A stretch of DNA of 64,000 bases, from assembly GCF_023509475.1 (NCBI RefSeq), contig NZ_JAKSDZ010000004.1, positions 62,001-126,000 on the forward strand, read 5' to 3'. A program made the position numbers and the translations under genes. Positions 1-9,232 of the stretch are shown one piece after another (position 1 is the stretch's first letter; every line of letters begins with the position of its first letter). This DNA comes from Aestuariirhabdus haliotis (GTDB taxonomy: Bacteria > Pseudomonadota > Gammaproteobacteria > Pseudomonadales > Aestuariirhabdaceae). The notes beneath the pieces were generated by a model, which had not been told where the DNA came from, ran no database searches, and saw only the letters and a list, made by a program, of their open reading frames with translations.

Positions 1-1
1 C

Positions 2-682
2 AGCATACTGCGCATTGATCGCGACAGTACTCGCCGCAAAGACGCCATGCACCAGTTATTGCAGCAGATCCATCGCGGCGAACCTGGTATTTTGCTGGGC
101 ACCCAGATGCTGGCTAAGGGTCATCATTTCCCGGCGGTCACTCTGGTGGCCATTCTCGATGTGGATAGCGGACTGTTCAGCACCGACTTTCGTGGTCTGG
201 AGCGCATGGGGCAACTACTCTTGCAAGTTGCCGGACGGGCGGGACGAGCCGACAAGCAGGGGAGCGTCGCCATCCAGACCCACAACCCGGAACACCCGGC
301 ATTATTGCAGCTGATCCACCAGGGTTACGAAACCTTCGCCCGAAGCCTGCTTCGGGAACGCAGCCTGCTGAGGCTTCCTCCCTACACGTACCTGGCCTTG
401 TTACGCAGCGAAGCCGCACAGATGCAGCCGGCACAGCAATTCCTGGCCGATATCCGCCAGCAAGCCAGCTCACCTGGAACGACCGAGGTCAGTTTATTGG
501 GGCCCATCGCCGCCCCCATGGAGCGCAGGCAAGGCCGTTATCGCAGCCAGCTGCTGCTGCAAAGCTCTTCGCGACGTGCCTTGCATCGATTGCTACAACA
601 ACTGCTGCCTGCCATGGAAACTCACCCATTGAGCCGCAAAATCCGCTGGTCTATCGATGTCGATCCCCAGGAGATGCTCTAG
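2..682 (+). CDS. priA: Primosomal protein N' (PriA helicase), C-terminal part
   Basis: The reading frame enters open from the left edge and encodes the last 226 residues of PriA, the 3'-5' helicase that restarts stalled replication forks. Visible are the second helicase lobe (GTQMLAKGHHFP, then ILDVDSGLF), the arginine-finger motif QVAGRAGR, and the PriA-specific tail with LPPYTYLALLRSEA. The DNA-binding domain, Walker A lobe and zinc cysteines lie upstream of the window. The TAG stop shares its last base with the GTG start of the next gene, so the two are probably co-transcribed. The partial state is only a window-edge effect. Confidence 0.95.
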   Translation, partial: SILRIDRDSTRRKDAMHQLLQQIHRGEPGILLGTQMLAKGHHFPAVTLVAILDVDSGLFSTDFRGLERMGQLLLQVAGRAGRADKQGSVAIQTHNPEHPALLQLIHQGYETFARSLLRERSLLRLPPYTYLALLRSEAAQMQPAQQFLADIRQQASSPGTTEVSLLGPIAAPMERRQGRYRSQLLLQSSSRRALHRLLQQLLPAMETHPLSRKIRWSIDVDPQEML

Positions 683-2541
683 TGAACAAAAGCCAAGGAT
701 GGCTTTTTTCGGGTCTGCTGATGGCCCTGCTGGTACTGGTTTATTGCCTCTTTATGGGCGGTTTGGTCAGTGATTTTTACCTGGACGACCTGTCCAACCT
801 TACCGTCTTACAACATGTATCAGCTCCTGGCGGGTTTTGGTATGCCACGCTCCAGAACGCCTCCAGTGCTCTGGGCCGTCCCCTGGCCATGCTCAGCTTC
901 GCCCTTCAGGCAGAACACTGGCCGGAAAATCCTGCTGCGTTCAAACAGATTAACCTGCTTATTCACCTGGCCAACAGCGCACTGGTCGCCCTTCTCAGCC
1001 TACATTTGTTTCGCCTCAAGGGCCTGAAACACGCTCACTGGCTGGCGCTAGCCGTAGCACTCTACTGGTCAATAGCTCCCTTACACCTCAGCAGCGTTCT
1101 CTATACCATCCAGCGCATGACGTTGCTGGCAACCTGCTTCTCCCTACTCGGAGTGCTCGCCTACTTTCGAGCACGGCGACAATTTGCCCAGTGCCGCTGG
1201 CGACGCGGCTACCTTGAACTAAGCCTGAGCTACGGTGCTTGCCTGTTACTCGGCGTACTGGCCAAGGAAAATGCCGTTTTATTGCCGCTATTAATACTGC
1301 TGATCGATAACACCCTGTACCATAACGACAAGCGCCCCCCTTACTGGAACGCCTATAAACGTCTGGCGTTCTGGTTGCCCCTGATCTTACTGGCAATCTA
1401 TTTATTGTTTTTTTCCGCATCGATTAACTACGACTACCGCCCCTTTAGTCTGACCGAACGACTGCTGACACAGAGCCGTGTCCTGTTTCATTATCTGGCG
1501 CAATTCTTTTGGCCCATCGGCCCTGAGCTGAGTATCTATCATGACGATTTTGTCATCTCCAAAAGCTGGCTTATCCCGCTTAATACGCTGCCATCGGTAT
1601 TAGGCTGGCTCACGCTTATCGGATTGGCCTGGGCTAATGTCAGACGCTGGCCAGCCTTCAGCTTTGTTGTGGGCTGGTACCTGCTCGCCCAACTGCTTGA
1701 ATCCAGCATCATTCCTCTGGAGATCTATTTCGAACACCGCAGCTATTTGCCCCTGGTGGCCATTGCCTGGGGATCAGTTCTACTGATCAATCGACTGCTG
1801 CAAAAACACTTGAGATATCGCTGGCTTATCGCCATCACCTGCACGCTCTACCTGCTAGCCATTACCGCAGTGACATTGCAACAAGCCAGGCTTTGGAGTC
1901 AGCCTTTATCGATGGCGGCCGAAAAACTGGAACGGCATCCCGAATCAGAACGGGCTCGCCTGAGCGCCGCGCAACAATTGCTCAACCGGGGGGAGCACCA
2001 GGCCGCTGCCAAGCTGTTGATGCAAGAACAAGCGTTTCAACAATTGCCTGCAATACGACAAGGGCGATTGTTGTTACTCGGTTGCAGTGAGACGCTTGCT
2101 TTGCCAACACCAGAATACTGGCGCCAGGTCGATTATTCGCGCGATATCATCGACAGCTTGCAACGTCTGGTCAGCGTGATCAATAGCACCGAATGCCGTC
2201 ACTGGAATCTGGAAGAAGCTACGGCGTTAGTGGAAAACCTGCAACAAAACCCGGCTTACACTGGCCAGGCCCGATTGCATTTATTAACAGCGCAGCTGGC
2301 ACTGCATCAGGGCAATACAGTTCGAGCAAAAGATGAAGCCCAAGCGGCCACCGAGCGAGGAAGTATCGATGCCTTTTGGTTACTAATCGATATCGCACTG
2401 GCCGAGCGAGACGGCCATGGTGCGGCAATTCACCTGGAACAGGTCGAGCAGCGACTTGAAGGTCTCGGGTGGCGCGGGTGGCGTTACCAGAGGCTATTCG
2501 ACCATTACCAATCAAGGGTTGATACAGCACTGGACGACTGA
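682..2541 (+). CDS. Polytopic membrane protein, GT-C glycosyltransferase/TMTC-like, with TPR-like tail
   Basis: A 619-residue protein starting at GTG 682, which overlaps the priA stop by one base. The first two thirds are roughly ten hydrophobic segments. An acidic YLDDLSNL motif follows the first segment, as in GT-C fold glycosyltransferases, where such an Asp pair in the first periplasmic loop is catalytic. The last ~200 residues are soluble and helical, with TPR-like alternation (for example ARLSAAQQLLNRGEHQAAAKLL). This resembles bacterial relatives of the TMTC/DUF1736 proteins that transfer sugars from polyprenyl phosphate. Donor and acceptor are unknown. The family call is by eye, so treat the glycosyltransferase role as inference. 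It converges on argS with a 25-base gap. Confidence 0.6.
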   Translation: MNKSQGWLFSGLLMALLVLVYCLFMGGLVSDFYLDDLSNLTVLQHVSAPGGFWYATLQNASSALGRPLAMLSFALQAEHWPENPAAFKQINLLIHLANSALVALLSLHLFRLKGLKHAHWLALAVALYWSIAPLHLSSVLYTIQRMTLLATCFSLLGVLAYFRARRQFAQCRWRRGYLELSLSYGACLLLGVLAKENAVLLPLLILLIDNTLYHNDKRPPYWNAYKRLAFWLPLILLAIYLLFFSASINYDYRPFSLTERLLTQSRVLFHYLAQFFWPIGPELSIYHDDFVISKSWLIPLNTLPSVLGWLTLIGLAWANVRRWPAFSFVVGWYLLAQLLESSIIPLEIYFEHRSYLPLVAIAWGSVLLINRLLQKHLRYRWLIAITCTLYLLAITAVTLQQARLWSQPLSMAAEKLERHPESERARLSAAQQLLNRGEHQAAAKLLMQEQAFQQLPAIRQGRLLLLGCSETLALPTPEYWRQVDYSRDIIDSLQRLVSVINSTECRHWNLEEATALVENLQQNPAYTGQARLHLLTAQLALHQGNTVRAKDEAQAATERGSIDAFWLLIDIALAERDGHGAAIHLEQVEQRLEGLGWRGWRYQRLFDHYQSRVDTALDD

Positions 2542-2566
2542 TCATCCAGCACAGCATCAAGGCCAA

Positions 2567-4315
2567 TTACATCTGCTCGACGGTATCGATACCCAGCAGA
2601 CCCAGGCCCAGTTCCAACTCACGAGCCACCAGAGCACAGAGCTTGAGACGGCTCTGACGAACCTCTGCCTCGACCCCGTCCTTATTCACAGGACAGGCTT
2701 CGTAGAACGACATAAAGGCACCCGCCAGCTCATACAGATAGGTACACAGCAGATGCGGGCAACCTTCTCGGGCCACGTTATCAACCACCTCATTGAACTG
2801 CACCAGCTTGGTCGCCAAGGCTCGCTCGGCTGGCTCGCTGATCAGCAACGCGCCCTGCACCTGAGTCATCTCAGCTCCCGCCTTACGGAAGATTGAGCGA
2901 ATACGGGTAACCGCGTACTGCAGGTAAGGTGCCGTATTACCCTCGAAGGAAAGCATGTTGTCCCAGTCAAAGACGTAATCGGTGGTACGGTTCTTGGACA
3001 GATCCGCGTATTTCACAGCCCCGATGGCAACCGCATTGGCCACTTCGGCGCGCTGTTCTTCGGTCATATCCGGATTCTTCTCGGCAATCAGCGCCGCTGC
3101 CCGAGTCAAGGCTTCATCCAGCAAGTCGGAGAGTTTCACGGTACCGCCACTGCGGGTTTTGAATGGCTTGCCATCCTTGCCCAGCATGACACCAAAGGCG
3201 TGGTGCTCCAGCGGAACCGATTCGGGCACATAACCTGCCTTGCGCACAATGGTCCAGGCGTGCTGCAAATGCTGGGCCTGACGAGCATCGATGTAATAGA
3301 GCACCCGATCCGCACCCAGGGTTTCATAACGGTATTTGGCGCAAGCAATATCGGTCGTGGTGTAAAGGAAGCCTCCATCACGTTTTTGGATGATAACCCC
3401 CATGGCGTCACCCTCCTTGCCTTTGAATTCGTCAAGGAACACAACCATGGCGCCATCGTCTTCGACCGCCAGTTTTTTCTCTTTCAGGTCAGCCACGATA
3501 CCTGGCAGCATGTCGTTGTACATGCTCTCGCCCATGGTATCTTCCTGACTGATGTTCACATTCAGGCGATGGTAGGTGCGCTGGTTTTGCTCCATGGTGA
3601 CATCCACCAATTTGCGCCACATGCCCAGACACCACTCGTCACCACCCTGCAACTTCACTACATAGTTACGCGCCCTGGCGGCAAAGTCGGGATTATTATC
3701 ATAGTGAGTCTTGGACTCACGATAGAACTGCTCAAGGTCACCCAGCTCAGACTCCATAACCTCGGGATTCTCTTTCTGCAACTCTTCAAGGTGAGCAATC
3801 AGCATTCCGAACTGGGTGCCCCAGTCACCTATGTGGTTGGCCCGAATCACCTTGTGACCGAGAAACTCAAGCGTACGTGAGACAGCATCACCAATAACCG
3901 TGGAGCGCAGATGACCGACATGCATCTCCTTGGCCACATTGGGTGCCGACAAATCAACCACCACCGTTTGCGGTTGGCTCGCCGGAGTCACGCCCGCCCG
4001 ATCGGTTGTGTATGCCTCTTCCAATTGCTTGGCGACCCATTCCGGGCGCAGGAAGATATTGATAAAACCGGGCCCGGCCACTTCCAGCTTGTCCACCACA
4101 TCTGCCAACTCGACTTCCAGGCTCGTCAACACTTTCGTGGCAAGCTCTCGAGGATTGATGCCCTGACGCTTGGCCACTGGCATCACACCATTGGCCTGGT
4201 AATCTCCAAAATTTGCCCGTGCACTGGGCCGGACCATACCGGCACTCCCTTCTGGCGCACCGGCAGCCAATAGTGCGGCAGCAACCTTGGCATCAAGAAA
4301 CTGGCGAATATTCAT
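2567..4315 (-). CDS. argS: Arginyl-tRNA synthetase
   Basis: A 582-residue class I synthetase charging tRNA-Arg in the cytoplasm. The N-terminal ArgRS-specific domain covers about residues 1-110. The signature HVGHLRST (HIGH motif) follows [11 protein letters not shown], with [13 protein letters not shown] next. The C-terminal anticodon-binding domain contains [16 protein letters not shown]. The start at ATG 4315 is preceded by AAGGAC on the minus strand. Between a promoter-like TATACT and this ATG lies a ~250-base leader with an Arg-rich leader peptide and an intrinsic terminator (described separately), which suggests control by attenuation. It is transcribed away from ftsN. Confidence 0.97.
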   Translation of the reverse strand: MNIRQFLDAKVAAALLAAGAPEGSAGMVRPSARANFGDYQANGVMPVAKRQGINPRELATKVLTSLEVELADVVDKLEVAGPGFINIFLRPEWVAKQLEEAYTTDRAGVTPASQPQTVVVDLSAPNVAKEMHVGHLRSTVIGDAVSRTLEFLGHKVIRANHIGDWGTQFGMLIAHLEELQKENPEVMESELGDLEQFYRESKTHYDNNPDFAARARNYVVKLQGGDEWCLGMWRKLVDVTMEQNQRTYHRLNVNISQEDTMGESMYNDMLPGIVADLKEKKLAVEDDGAMVVFLDEFKGKEGDAMGVIIQKRDGGFLYTTTDIACAKYRYETLGADRVLYYIDARQAQHLQHAWTIVRKAGYVPESVPLEHHAFGVMLGKDGKPFKTRSGGTVKLSDLLDEALTRAAALIAEKNPDMTEEQRAEVANAVAIGAVKYADLSKNRTTDYVFDWDNMLSFEGNTAPYLQYAVTRIRSIFRKAGAEMTQVQGALLISEPAERALATKLVQFNEVVDNVAREGCPHLLCTYLYELAGAFMSFYEACPVNKDGVEAEVRQSRLKLCALVARELELGLGLLGIDTVEQM

Positions 4316-4351
4316 GTTATGTCCTTAAAGGTTAAGCAAATGATCAGGTAC

Positions 4352-4385
4352 AAAAAAACCCGACCAGGAGTACTGATCGGGTTTT
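4352..4385 (-). terminator. Intrinsic terminator in the argS leader (putative attenuator)
   Basis: On the minus strand AAAACCCGA (4385-4377) pairs with TCGGGTTTT (4363-4355), extended inward by CAG/CTG across one mismatch, and followed by a run of seven T. The hairpin lies between the leader peptide stop (4416) and the argS start (4315), so on the argS strand it can only cut off argS itself. Its 5' arm can also pair with GGTCGG at 4398-4403 upstream, giving a competing antiterminator stem. The plus-strand reading has only four T after the stem and no gene close upstream to serve. Confidence 0.7.
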
Positions 4386-4415
4386 ATACATACAGCGCCG
4401 ACCGGCCTGGTGAAA

Positions 4416-4445
4416 TCAGGGTAAGCGAAGACGTCGTCGTTCCAT
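4416..4445 (-). CDS. Putative argS leader peptide (Arg-rich, 9 residues)
   Basis: A short open frame reads MERRRLRLP and then TGA, with four arginine codons (CGA CGA CGT ... CGC) among nine. GGTGA, a partial Shine-Dalgarno match, ends two bases before the ATG. The frame continues upstream without a stop to possible ATG starts that would give 30, 38 or 68 residues, but none has a better ribosome site. All alternatives share the same Arg-rich end. Its place, 30 bases ahead of a terminator hairpin in front of argS, is the layout of classical amino-acid attenuators (trpL, hisL, pheM). Function is inferred; too short for a coding-statistics test. Confidence 0.5.
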   Translation of the reverse strand: MERRRLRLP

Positions 4446-4473
4446 TGTCACCACGCAGACAGGACTCAGCTGG

Positions 4474-4495
4474 TTCTCGACACCAGAGTCGAGAA
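4474..4495 (-). other. Hairpin in the argS leader
   Basis: TTCTCGAC and GTCGAGAA form a perfect 8-bp stem with a 6-base loop. A further CAGC/GCTG pair (4467-4470 with 4496-4499) can extend it across a bulge. It lies just upstream of the putative leader peptide start, where attenuators often carry a polymerase pause hairpin. That role is a guess from position. Confidence 0.35.
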
Positions 4496-4570
4496 GCTGG
4501 TCGGCCATAACGGGGATGAGTAAGGATTTCATAAGGGCGGATACTAACCAAAAGACCGCACCATAACAAT

Positions 4571-4576
4571 AGTATA
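4571..4576 (-). promoter_or_regulatory. Probable -10 element of the argS leader promoter
   Basis: The minus strand reads TATACT within TTTATACTATTG. The -35 region at the right distance is poor. Transcription would start near 4564, giving a leader of about 250 bases before argS. The same 360-base gap must also hold the divergent ftsN promoter, which I could not place. Confidence 0.4.
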
Positions 4577-4676
4577 AACCCCTACCCGTCAGCCGCTTGC
4601 GCTTGTGTTGGCCAGCTAACAATGGCGATAATGATGCCCCATATTCGCCTATCGAACGGACCCCTTACTGTTATTT

Positions 4677-5243
4677 ATGAGCCGACAAAGTAAAACCCAC
4701 AGCGGAGCCAGCCGCAAACCCGCCGCCAAACGCGCTCGCCCCAGTTCCAATGTTCCCGCCTGGGTGTGGATGTTTACCGGTATCGTAACGGGACTGTTTA
4801 TTGCGTTTCTTATGAAGCTGGCGCCCAACGCCGTTGATGTCAGGGAGCTGACTGACACACCACAGGCTGAGTCCAGCGACGATGACGAACCCAGGGCGGT
4901 TTTTGATTTCTATACGCTGCTCCCCGAAAGCGAAGTGCTGGTGCCAGATTCCCCAGCGCCCTCAACCAATACCACCCGACCGACACAACCAAGCAAACCG
5001 GAAAAGCCCGGGGTATATCTGTTACAGGCCGGGTCGTTCCGCAATTCCGGTGATGCCGATCGCCTGCGCGCCCAGTTGACTCTGGAAGGGCTGGATGTAA
5101 AAACCCAAAAGGTCACTATTCGCGGCAACGAAACCTGGTACCGGGTACAGGTAGGCCCCTTTAACGACACCTCAAGCCTCAACCAGGCGCGCAACACGCT
5201 CGCAGCCCTGAACATCAACCCCTTGCCCCTCAAACTCAAATGA
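4677..5243 (+). CDS. ftsN: Cell-division SPOR-domain protein, FtsN-like
   Basis: A 188-residue bitopic inner-membrane protein. A basic cytoplasmic tail (SRKPAAKRARP) is followed by one membrane segment at about residues 28-46 (WVWMFTGIVTGLFIAFLM), then an acidic, Pro-rich linker. The C-terminal SPOR domain (YLLQAGSF ... WYRVQVGPF) binds denuded septal peptidoglycan. Its place directly upstream of hslVU matches ftsN in enteric bacteria and the equivalent Pseudomonas gene. It is shorter than E. coli FtsN (319 aa), mainly in the linker. FtsN triggers septal wall synthesis through FtsA and FtsQLB. The family assignment is firm; functional equivalence is inferred from domains and synteny. Confidence 0.85.
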   Translation: MSRQSKTHSGASRKPAAKRARPSSNVPAWVWMFTGIVTGLFIAFLMKLAPNAVDVRELTDTPQAESSDDDEPRAVFDFYTLLPESEVLVPDSPAPSTNTTRPTQPSKPEKPGVYLLQAGSFRNSGDADRLRAQLTLEGLDVKTQKVTIRGNETWYRVQVGPFNDTSSLNQARNTLAALNINPLPLKLK

Positions 5244-5270
5244 CCATGGTCAGGCCATTATTGATCACCA

Positions 5271-5298
5271 CTTGAAGTTTTTCGGCTACCCCCCATAT
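5271..5298 (+). promoter_or_regulatory. Sigma32-type heat-shock promoter of hslVU
   Basis: CTTGAA (5271-5276), a 14-base spacer, then CCCCATAT (5291-5298) match the sigma32 consensus (CTTGAAA, 13-15 bases, CCCCATNT). hslVU is a sigma32 operon in E. coli. Transcription would start near 5305, giving a leader of roughly 78 bases. The rest of the 139-base gap before hslV shows nothing else clear. Confidence 0.75.
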
Positions 5299-5382
5299 TG
5301 AAGGGACACCCGCGACAGCAACCATAAACCAAGGCTGTCATCCTTGCGGCTCAATGAGCCCTGATAGCACGAGGAATCCATT

Positions 5383-5925
5383 TTGGAACAGTATCGAGGC
5401 ACCACGATTCTATCGGTCCGCCGAAACGGCAAAGTCGTTATTGGCGGCGATGGTCAGGTATCCCTGGGCAATACCGTTATGAAAGGCAACGCCCGAAAGG
5501 TGCGCCGCCTGTACAACAACAAAGTCATCGCCGGTTTTGCCGGTGGTACCGCCGACGCCTTTACGCTGTTCGAGCGTTTCGAAGCCCAACTGGAGAAACA
5601 CCAGGGGCAGTTGGTCCGTGCGGCCGTTGAGTTGGCCAAAGAGTGGCGAACCGACCGCGCCCTGCGCCGTCTCGAAGCCTTGCTGGCGGTTGCCGATGCC
5701 AAAGCGTCTCTTATCATTACCGGTAACGGCGATGTGATTGAGCCCGAAGAGAGTCTGATCGCGATTGGCTCTGGAGGGCCCTTCGCCCAGTCTGCCGCCC
5801 GAGCCTTGCTCCATAACACCGAGATGGAAGCCCGCGACATTGTCGAAAAAGGCCTGGAGATTGCTGCCGACATCTGCATCTACACCAATCACAACCGTAC
5901 CATCGAAGTGCTCGATTGCGACTAA
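5383..5925 (+). CDS. hslV: ATP-dependent protease HslVU, peptidase subunit HslV
   Basis: A 180-residue N-terminal-nucleophile threonine peptidase that forms the proteolytic dodecamer of HslVU and is fed unfolded substrates by HslU. It starts at TTG 5383, eight bases after GAGGAA. The conserved TTILSVRR begins at residue 7, so a six-residue propeptide (MEQYRG) must be removed to expose the catalytic Thr, whereas in E. coli only Met is cleaved. [30 protein letters not shown] and [16 protein letters not shown] are family signatures. hslU follows after 19 bases. Confidence 0.97.
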   Translation: MEQYRGTTILSVRRNGKVVIGGDGQVSLGNTVMKGNARKVRRLYNNKVIAGFAGGTADAFTLFERFEAQLEKHQGQLVRAAVELAKEWRTDRALRRLEALLAVADAKASLIITGNGDVIEPEESLIAIGSGGPFAQSAARALLHNTEMEARDIVEKGLEIAADICIYTNHNRTIEVLDCD

Positions 5926-5944
5926 CCTCTACCGGAACCCAACT

Positions 5945-7276
5945 ATGTCCAATATGACTCCCCGCGAAATTGTCCACGAGCTCGACAAACACATCATCGG
6001 ACAATCTGATGCCAAGCGCTCAGTCGCGATCGCCTTGCGGAATCGCTGGCGCCGAATGCAGCTGAGCAGCGATCAGCGTGCCGAAATCTCGCCCAAGAAT
6101 ATTCTGATGATTGGCCCTACCGGGGTGGGCAAAACCGAAATCGCCCGACGCCTGGCCAAACTGGCCAAGGCGCCCTTTATCAAGGTCGAAGCCACCAAGT
6201 TTACCGAGGTCGGTTATGTGGGCCGGGACGTGGAATCGATCATCCGCGATCTGGTCGACGCCGCCATCAAGATGATGCGCGAAGAGGAGATGCATAAGGT
6301 TCAGCATCGCGCCCTGGACGCCGCCGAAGAGCGCATCCTGGATGCCCTGCTACCTCCTGCCCGCAACTTTGAAGAAAGCGCCAAACCGGCGGATTCCTCC
6401 ACCCGTCAACTGTTCCGCAAAAAACTGCGTGAGGGTGACCTTGACGATAAAGAGATAGAACTGGAGCTCAAGGAAGGCCCTGCCGGCGTTGAGATCATGG
6501 CTCCTCCCGGTATGGAGGAGATGACCAGTCAACTGCAGAACATGTTCTCCAACCTCAACCAGTCTCGCAGTAAAACCCGCAAACTGAAGGTGAAAGAAGC
6601 CTTGAAGCAGGTGCAGGTCGAAGAGGCTTCCAAACTGGTCAACGAAGAAGAACTCAAGGCCAAAGCCATTGAGGCCGTCGAGCAAAACGGCATCGTCTTT
6701 ATCGACGAGATCGACAAGGTGGCCAAACGCTCCACCGGCGCCAGTGCCGATGTATCCCGTGAAGGGGTCCAGCGTGATCTGCTGCCACTCATTGAAGGCT
6801 GTACCGTTAGCACCAAGTTTGGCATGCTCAAAACCGACCACATCCTGTTTATCGCTTCCGGTGCATTCCACCTGGCCAAACCTTCCGACCTGATCCCCGA
6901 GCTCCAGGGTCGACTCCCCATTCGAGTTGAGCTAAACGCGCTTTCCACCGGCGATTTCGAACGCATCCTGACCGAGCCGGACTTCTCCCTGACCGAGCAA
7001 TACCAGGCACTGATGGAGACCGAGGGGCTACCGCTCAGCTTTACCGAAAGTGGCATCAACCGCATCGCCGAAGTCGCCTGGCAGGTCAACGAAAGTACCG
7101 AAAATATTGGTGCGCGCCGCCTGCACACCGTCATGGAGCGTCTGTTGGAAGAGATCTCTTTTACCGCCGCAGACCTTGGCAGTACGGGTGAGCCGGTCAG
7201 CATCGATGCCGATTATGTGGATCAATCATTGGGCGAACTGGCCCAGGATGAGGATCTTAGCCGCTACATTCTCTAG
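5945..7276 (+). CDS. hslU: ATP-dependent protease HslVU, ATPase subunit HslU
   Basis: A 443-residue AAA+ unfoldase, the same length as E. coli HslU. I set the start at ATG 5945 ([20 protein letters not shown]); the frame is open further upstream only inside hslV. Walker A is GPTGVGKT (residues 57-64) and Walker B is [10 protein letters not shown], with the intermediate I domain between them. The C-terminus ends DEDLSRYIL; the last residues of HslU dock into HslV and activate it. It is co-transcribed with hslV, presumably from the heat-shock promoter upstream. Confidence 0.97.
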   Translation: MSNMTPREIVHELDKHIIGQSDAKRSVAIALRNRWRRMQLSSDQRAEISPKNILMIGPTGVGKTEIARRLAKLAKAPFIKVEATKFTEVGYVGRDVESIIRDLVDAAIKMMREEEMHKVQHRALDAAEERILDALLPPARNFEESAKPADSSTRQLFRKKLREGDLDDKEIELELKEGPAGVEIMAPPGMEEMTSQLQNMFSNLNQSRSKTRKLKVKEALKQVQVEEASKLVNEEELKAKAIEAVEQNGIVFIDEIDKVAKRSTGASADVSREGVQRDLLPLIEGCTVSTKFGMLKTDHILFIASGAFHLAKPSDLIPELQGRLPIRVELNALSTGDFERILTEPDFSLTEQYQALMETEGLPLSFTESGINRIAEVAWQVNESTENIGARRLHTVMERLLEEISFTAADLGSTGEPVSIDADYVDQSLGELAQDEDLSRYIL

Positions 7277-7292
7277 CGAGTTAGCGTTACTA

Positions 7293-7319
7293 TGCAGGGG
7301 GAGTCTGACTCCTCCTGCA
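7293..7319. repeat. Near-perfect inverted repeat after hslU
   Basis: TGCAGGGGGAGTC (7293-7305) is followed after one T by GACTCCTCCTGCA (7307-7319), forming a 13-bp stem with one G-T wobble. No T-run follows, so it is not a classical terminator. It may stabilise the hslVU mRNA 3' end, act as a Rho-linked end, or bind a protein. Confidence 0.6.
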
Positions 7320-7347
7320 GTCTCAATCGGCTAAGACGAGAGCACCT

Positions 7348-7740
7348 ATGACCAACCCTGCCAACATTCCCGTCGATATCAAATTGCACCGTAAGTCTCG
7401 CATACTGGAACTGTCTTACGCCGACGGTGAGCACTATGAGCTCAGCTGCGAATTTTTGCGTGTGCACTCACCCTCCGCCGAGGTCCGAGGCCATGGCGAA
7501 GGCCAGGAAACCCTGCAAACCGGTAAGATAAAGGTCAACCTGAAGGAGCTGGTTCCCGTCGGCAATTACGCCCTCAAACTGGTGTTCGATGACGGCCACG
7601 ATTCAGGTTTATACGACTGGAATTACCTTCGTAAACTGGGACAAAACCAGCAACAATACTGGCAACAGTACCTTGAGCGTCTGGAGCAGGCCGGAGCCAC
7701 TCGTGATCCGGACTTGAGCGTGGTCAAAATAATGGGCTAA
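7348..7740 (+). CDS. DUF971 protein (gamma-butyrobetaine hydroxylase-like N-terminal domain)
   Basis: A 130-residue single-domain protein of the DUF971 family. Visible are IKLHRKSRILELSYADG near the N-terminus, CEFLRVHSPSAEVRGHG in the middle, and DGHDSGLYDWNYLRKLG near the end; the last is a strong family signature (GI/LYSWxYL). The fold matches the N-terminal domain of gamma-butyrobetaine dioxygenase and appears in some iron-sulfur scaffold proteins. The role of the stand-alone form is not known to me. Its position between hslU and ubiE is conserved in Pseudomonas relatives. Confidence 0.85.
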   Translation: MTNPANIPVDIKLHRKSRILELSYADGEHYELSCEFLRVHSPSAEVRGHGEGQETLQTGKIKVNLKELVPVGNYALKLVFDDGHDSGLYDWNYLRKLGQNQQQYWQQYLERLEQAGATRDPDLSVVKIMG

Positions 7741-7821
7741 GGCTCCCTTCCACAGAAGACATCACCTCAGGACAACGCTAGAATAGCGGGTTCTTCTACC
7801 CTCAAGGTATGGAACCACAGC

Positions 7822-8577
7822 ATGTCTGACAGCACGACCACTACTACCGACTTTGGCTACGAAACCGTGCCGACCCATGAAAAAGAACAACGGGTCGCCG
7901 AAGTATTTCATTCCGTAGCGCAGAAGTACGACATCATGAACGATTTCCTCTCCGGTGGTGTTCACCGTTTGTGGAAGCGCTTCACGATCGAGGTCAGTGG
8001 TGTCAGAGCGGGTAACAAGGTACTCGATATCGCCGGCGGTACCGGTGACCTGACCCTTAAATTTTCCAAACTGGTGGGCGAAAAAGGCCAGGTGGTTCTG
8101 GCTGACATCAACGAATCCATGCTCCGGGTCGGCCGCGACAGACTGATGGACCGAGGCGTCGCCGGCAATGTGGAGTACGTTCAGGCCAACGCCGAATGTC
8201 TGCCATTTCCCGATAACAGTTTCGATGTTGTCACCATCGCTTTTGGCCTGCGTAATGTCACCGATAAAGACGCTGCCCTGCGCTCCATGCTCCGAGTGCT
8301 CAAACCTGGTGGTCGTTTACTGGTGCTGGAGTTTTCCAAAACCACGCATCCACTGCTTAGCAAGATTTACGATACTTACTCATTTAGCCTGCTTCCCATT
8401 ATCGGCAAGGTGGTGGTCGACGACGCCGACAGCTATCGCTATCTGGCCGAGTCCATCCGCATGCACCCCGACCAGGAGACCCTGGAAACGATGATGGGGG
8501 AGGCCGGTTTTGTTCGTACCAGCTACCACAATATGACCGGCGGTATCGTCGCTCTGCATCGCGGCATTAAGCCTTAG
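7822..8577 (+). CDS. ubiE: Ubiquinone/menaquinone C-methyltransferase UbiE
   Basis: A 251-residue class I SAM methyltransferase for the C-methylation step of ubiquinone synthesis. Family signatures: [19 protein letters not shown], the SAM loop [15 protein letters not shown], and [20 protein letters not shown] then [11 protein letters not shown]. The C-terminus ends [17 protein letters not shown] as in E. coli UbiE. It heads a three-gene ubiquinone cluster with ubiJ and ubiB; spacing to ubiJ is 11 bases. Confidence 0.97.
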   Translation: MSDSTTTTTDFGYETVPTHEKEQRVAEVFHSVAQKYDIMNDFLSGGVHRLWKRFTIEVSGVRAGNKVLDIAGGTGDLTLKFSKLVGEKGQVVLADINESMLRVGRDRLMDRGVAGNVEYVQANAECLPFPDNSFDVVTIAFGLRNVTDKDAALRSMLRVLKPGGRLLVLEFSKTTHPLLSKIYDTYSFSLLPIIGKVVVDDADSYRYLAESIRMHPDQETLETMMGEAGFVRTSYHNMTGGIVALHRGIKP

Positions 8578-8588
8578 TAGGCGCTGGC

Positions 8589-9230
8589 ATGATCGACCCA
8601 ACGATCACTATGGCCGTGCTCGCCGGTATCGAGAACGTCCTGAACAGGCTGCTCCAGCGGGATCCACCGACCCTCGCGCGGTTAGCCCGGATGCAGGAAC
8701 GATCGCTGTGTATTCGAATTACCGACCTCGGGTTCGAGTGTTTTGTTCGCCCACAGGCGGATGCTGTCCGGCTACTGGGCTACGATGAACAGGCCGCCGA
8801 CGCGACCCTCAACGCCAGTAGCACCGCCTTGCTGAGTCTCCTGGTCAGCGACGATATAGCCCACGAGTTACATCGTAACGAATTCCGGATCGAAGGCGAC
8901 GCGTCGCTGATCATAGAGCTACAGCAGATTGCCCGTCATTATGAACTCGATTTCGAGGGTCTGATGGCCAATGTTGTCGGAGACGTCGCTGCCCACAGCG
9001 TATCGCGCCAGCTGGAACAAGGCGCACGCTGGCTATCGTCCAGCAACGCCAGCTTACAAAACGCCGTTTCTGAATATTTGCAGGAAGAGCTGAATATGCT
9101 GCCCTCAGCCAACGAAGTTGAGTGTTTTATGGATGATTTGCAACAGACTCGGCTCGATCTTGACCGGCTTGAAGCCCGCATTGCCCAATTGCAACGGCGC
9201 TTCGCTTCCACCGACCATTCACAGGACTAA
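8589..9230 (+). CDS. ubiJ: Ubiquinone biosynthesis accessory factor UbiJ
   Basis: A 213-residue protein between ubiE and ubiB, the conserved place of ubiJ. The N-terminal ~110 residues form an SCP2 sterol-carrier-like domain ([26 protein letters not shown]), which holds lipid intermediates for the Ubi complex. The C-terminus is a predicted coiled coil ([22 protein letters not shown]). With UbiK it scaffolds the soluble Ubi metabolon in E. coli. No catalytic residues are expected. Start ATG 8589. Confidence 0.92.
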   Translation: MIDPTITMAVLAGIENVLNRLLQRDPPTLARLARMQERSLCIRITDLGFECFVRPQADAVRLLGYDEQAADATLNASSTALLSLLVSDDIAHELHRNEFRIEGDASLIIELQQIARHYELDFEGLMANVVGDVAAHSVSRQLEQGARWLSSSNASLQNAVSEYLQEELNMLPSANEVECFMDDLQQTRLDLDRLEARIAQLQRRFASTDHSQD

Positions 9231-9232
9231 AC

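Noticed and set aside
4354-4389. The argS-leader hairpin read as a plus-strand terminator
   Set aside because: No plus-strand gene ends nearby, and the T-run is only four bases on that strand versus seven on the argS strand.
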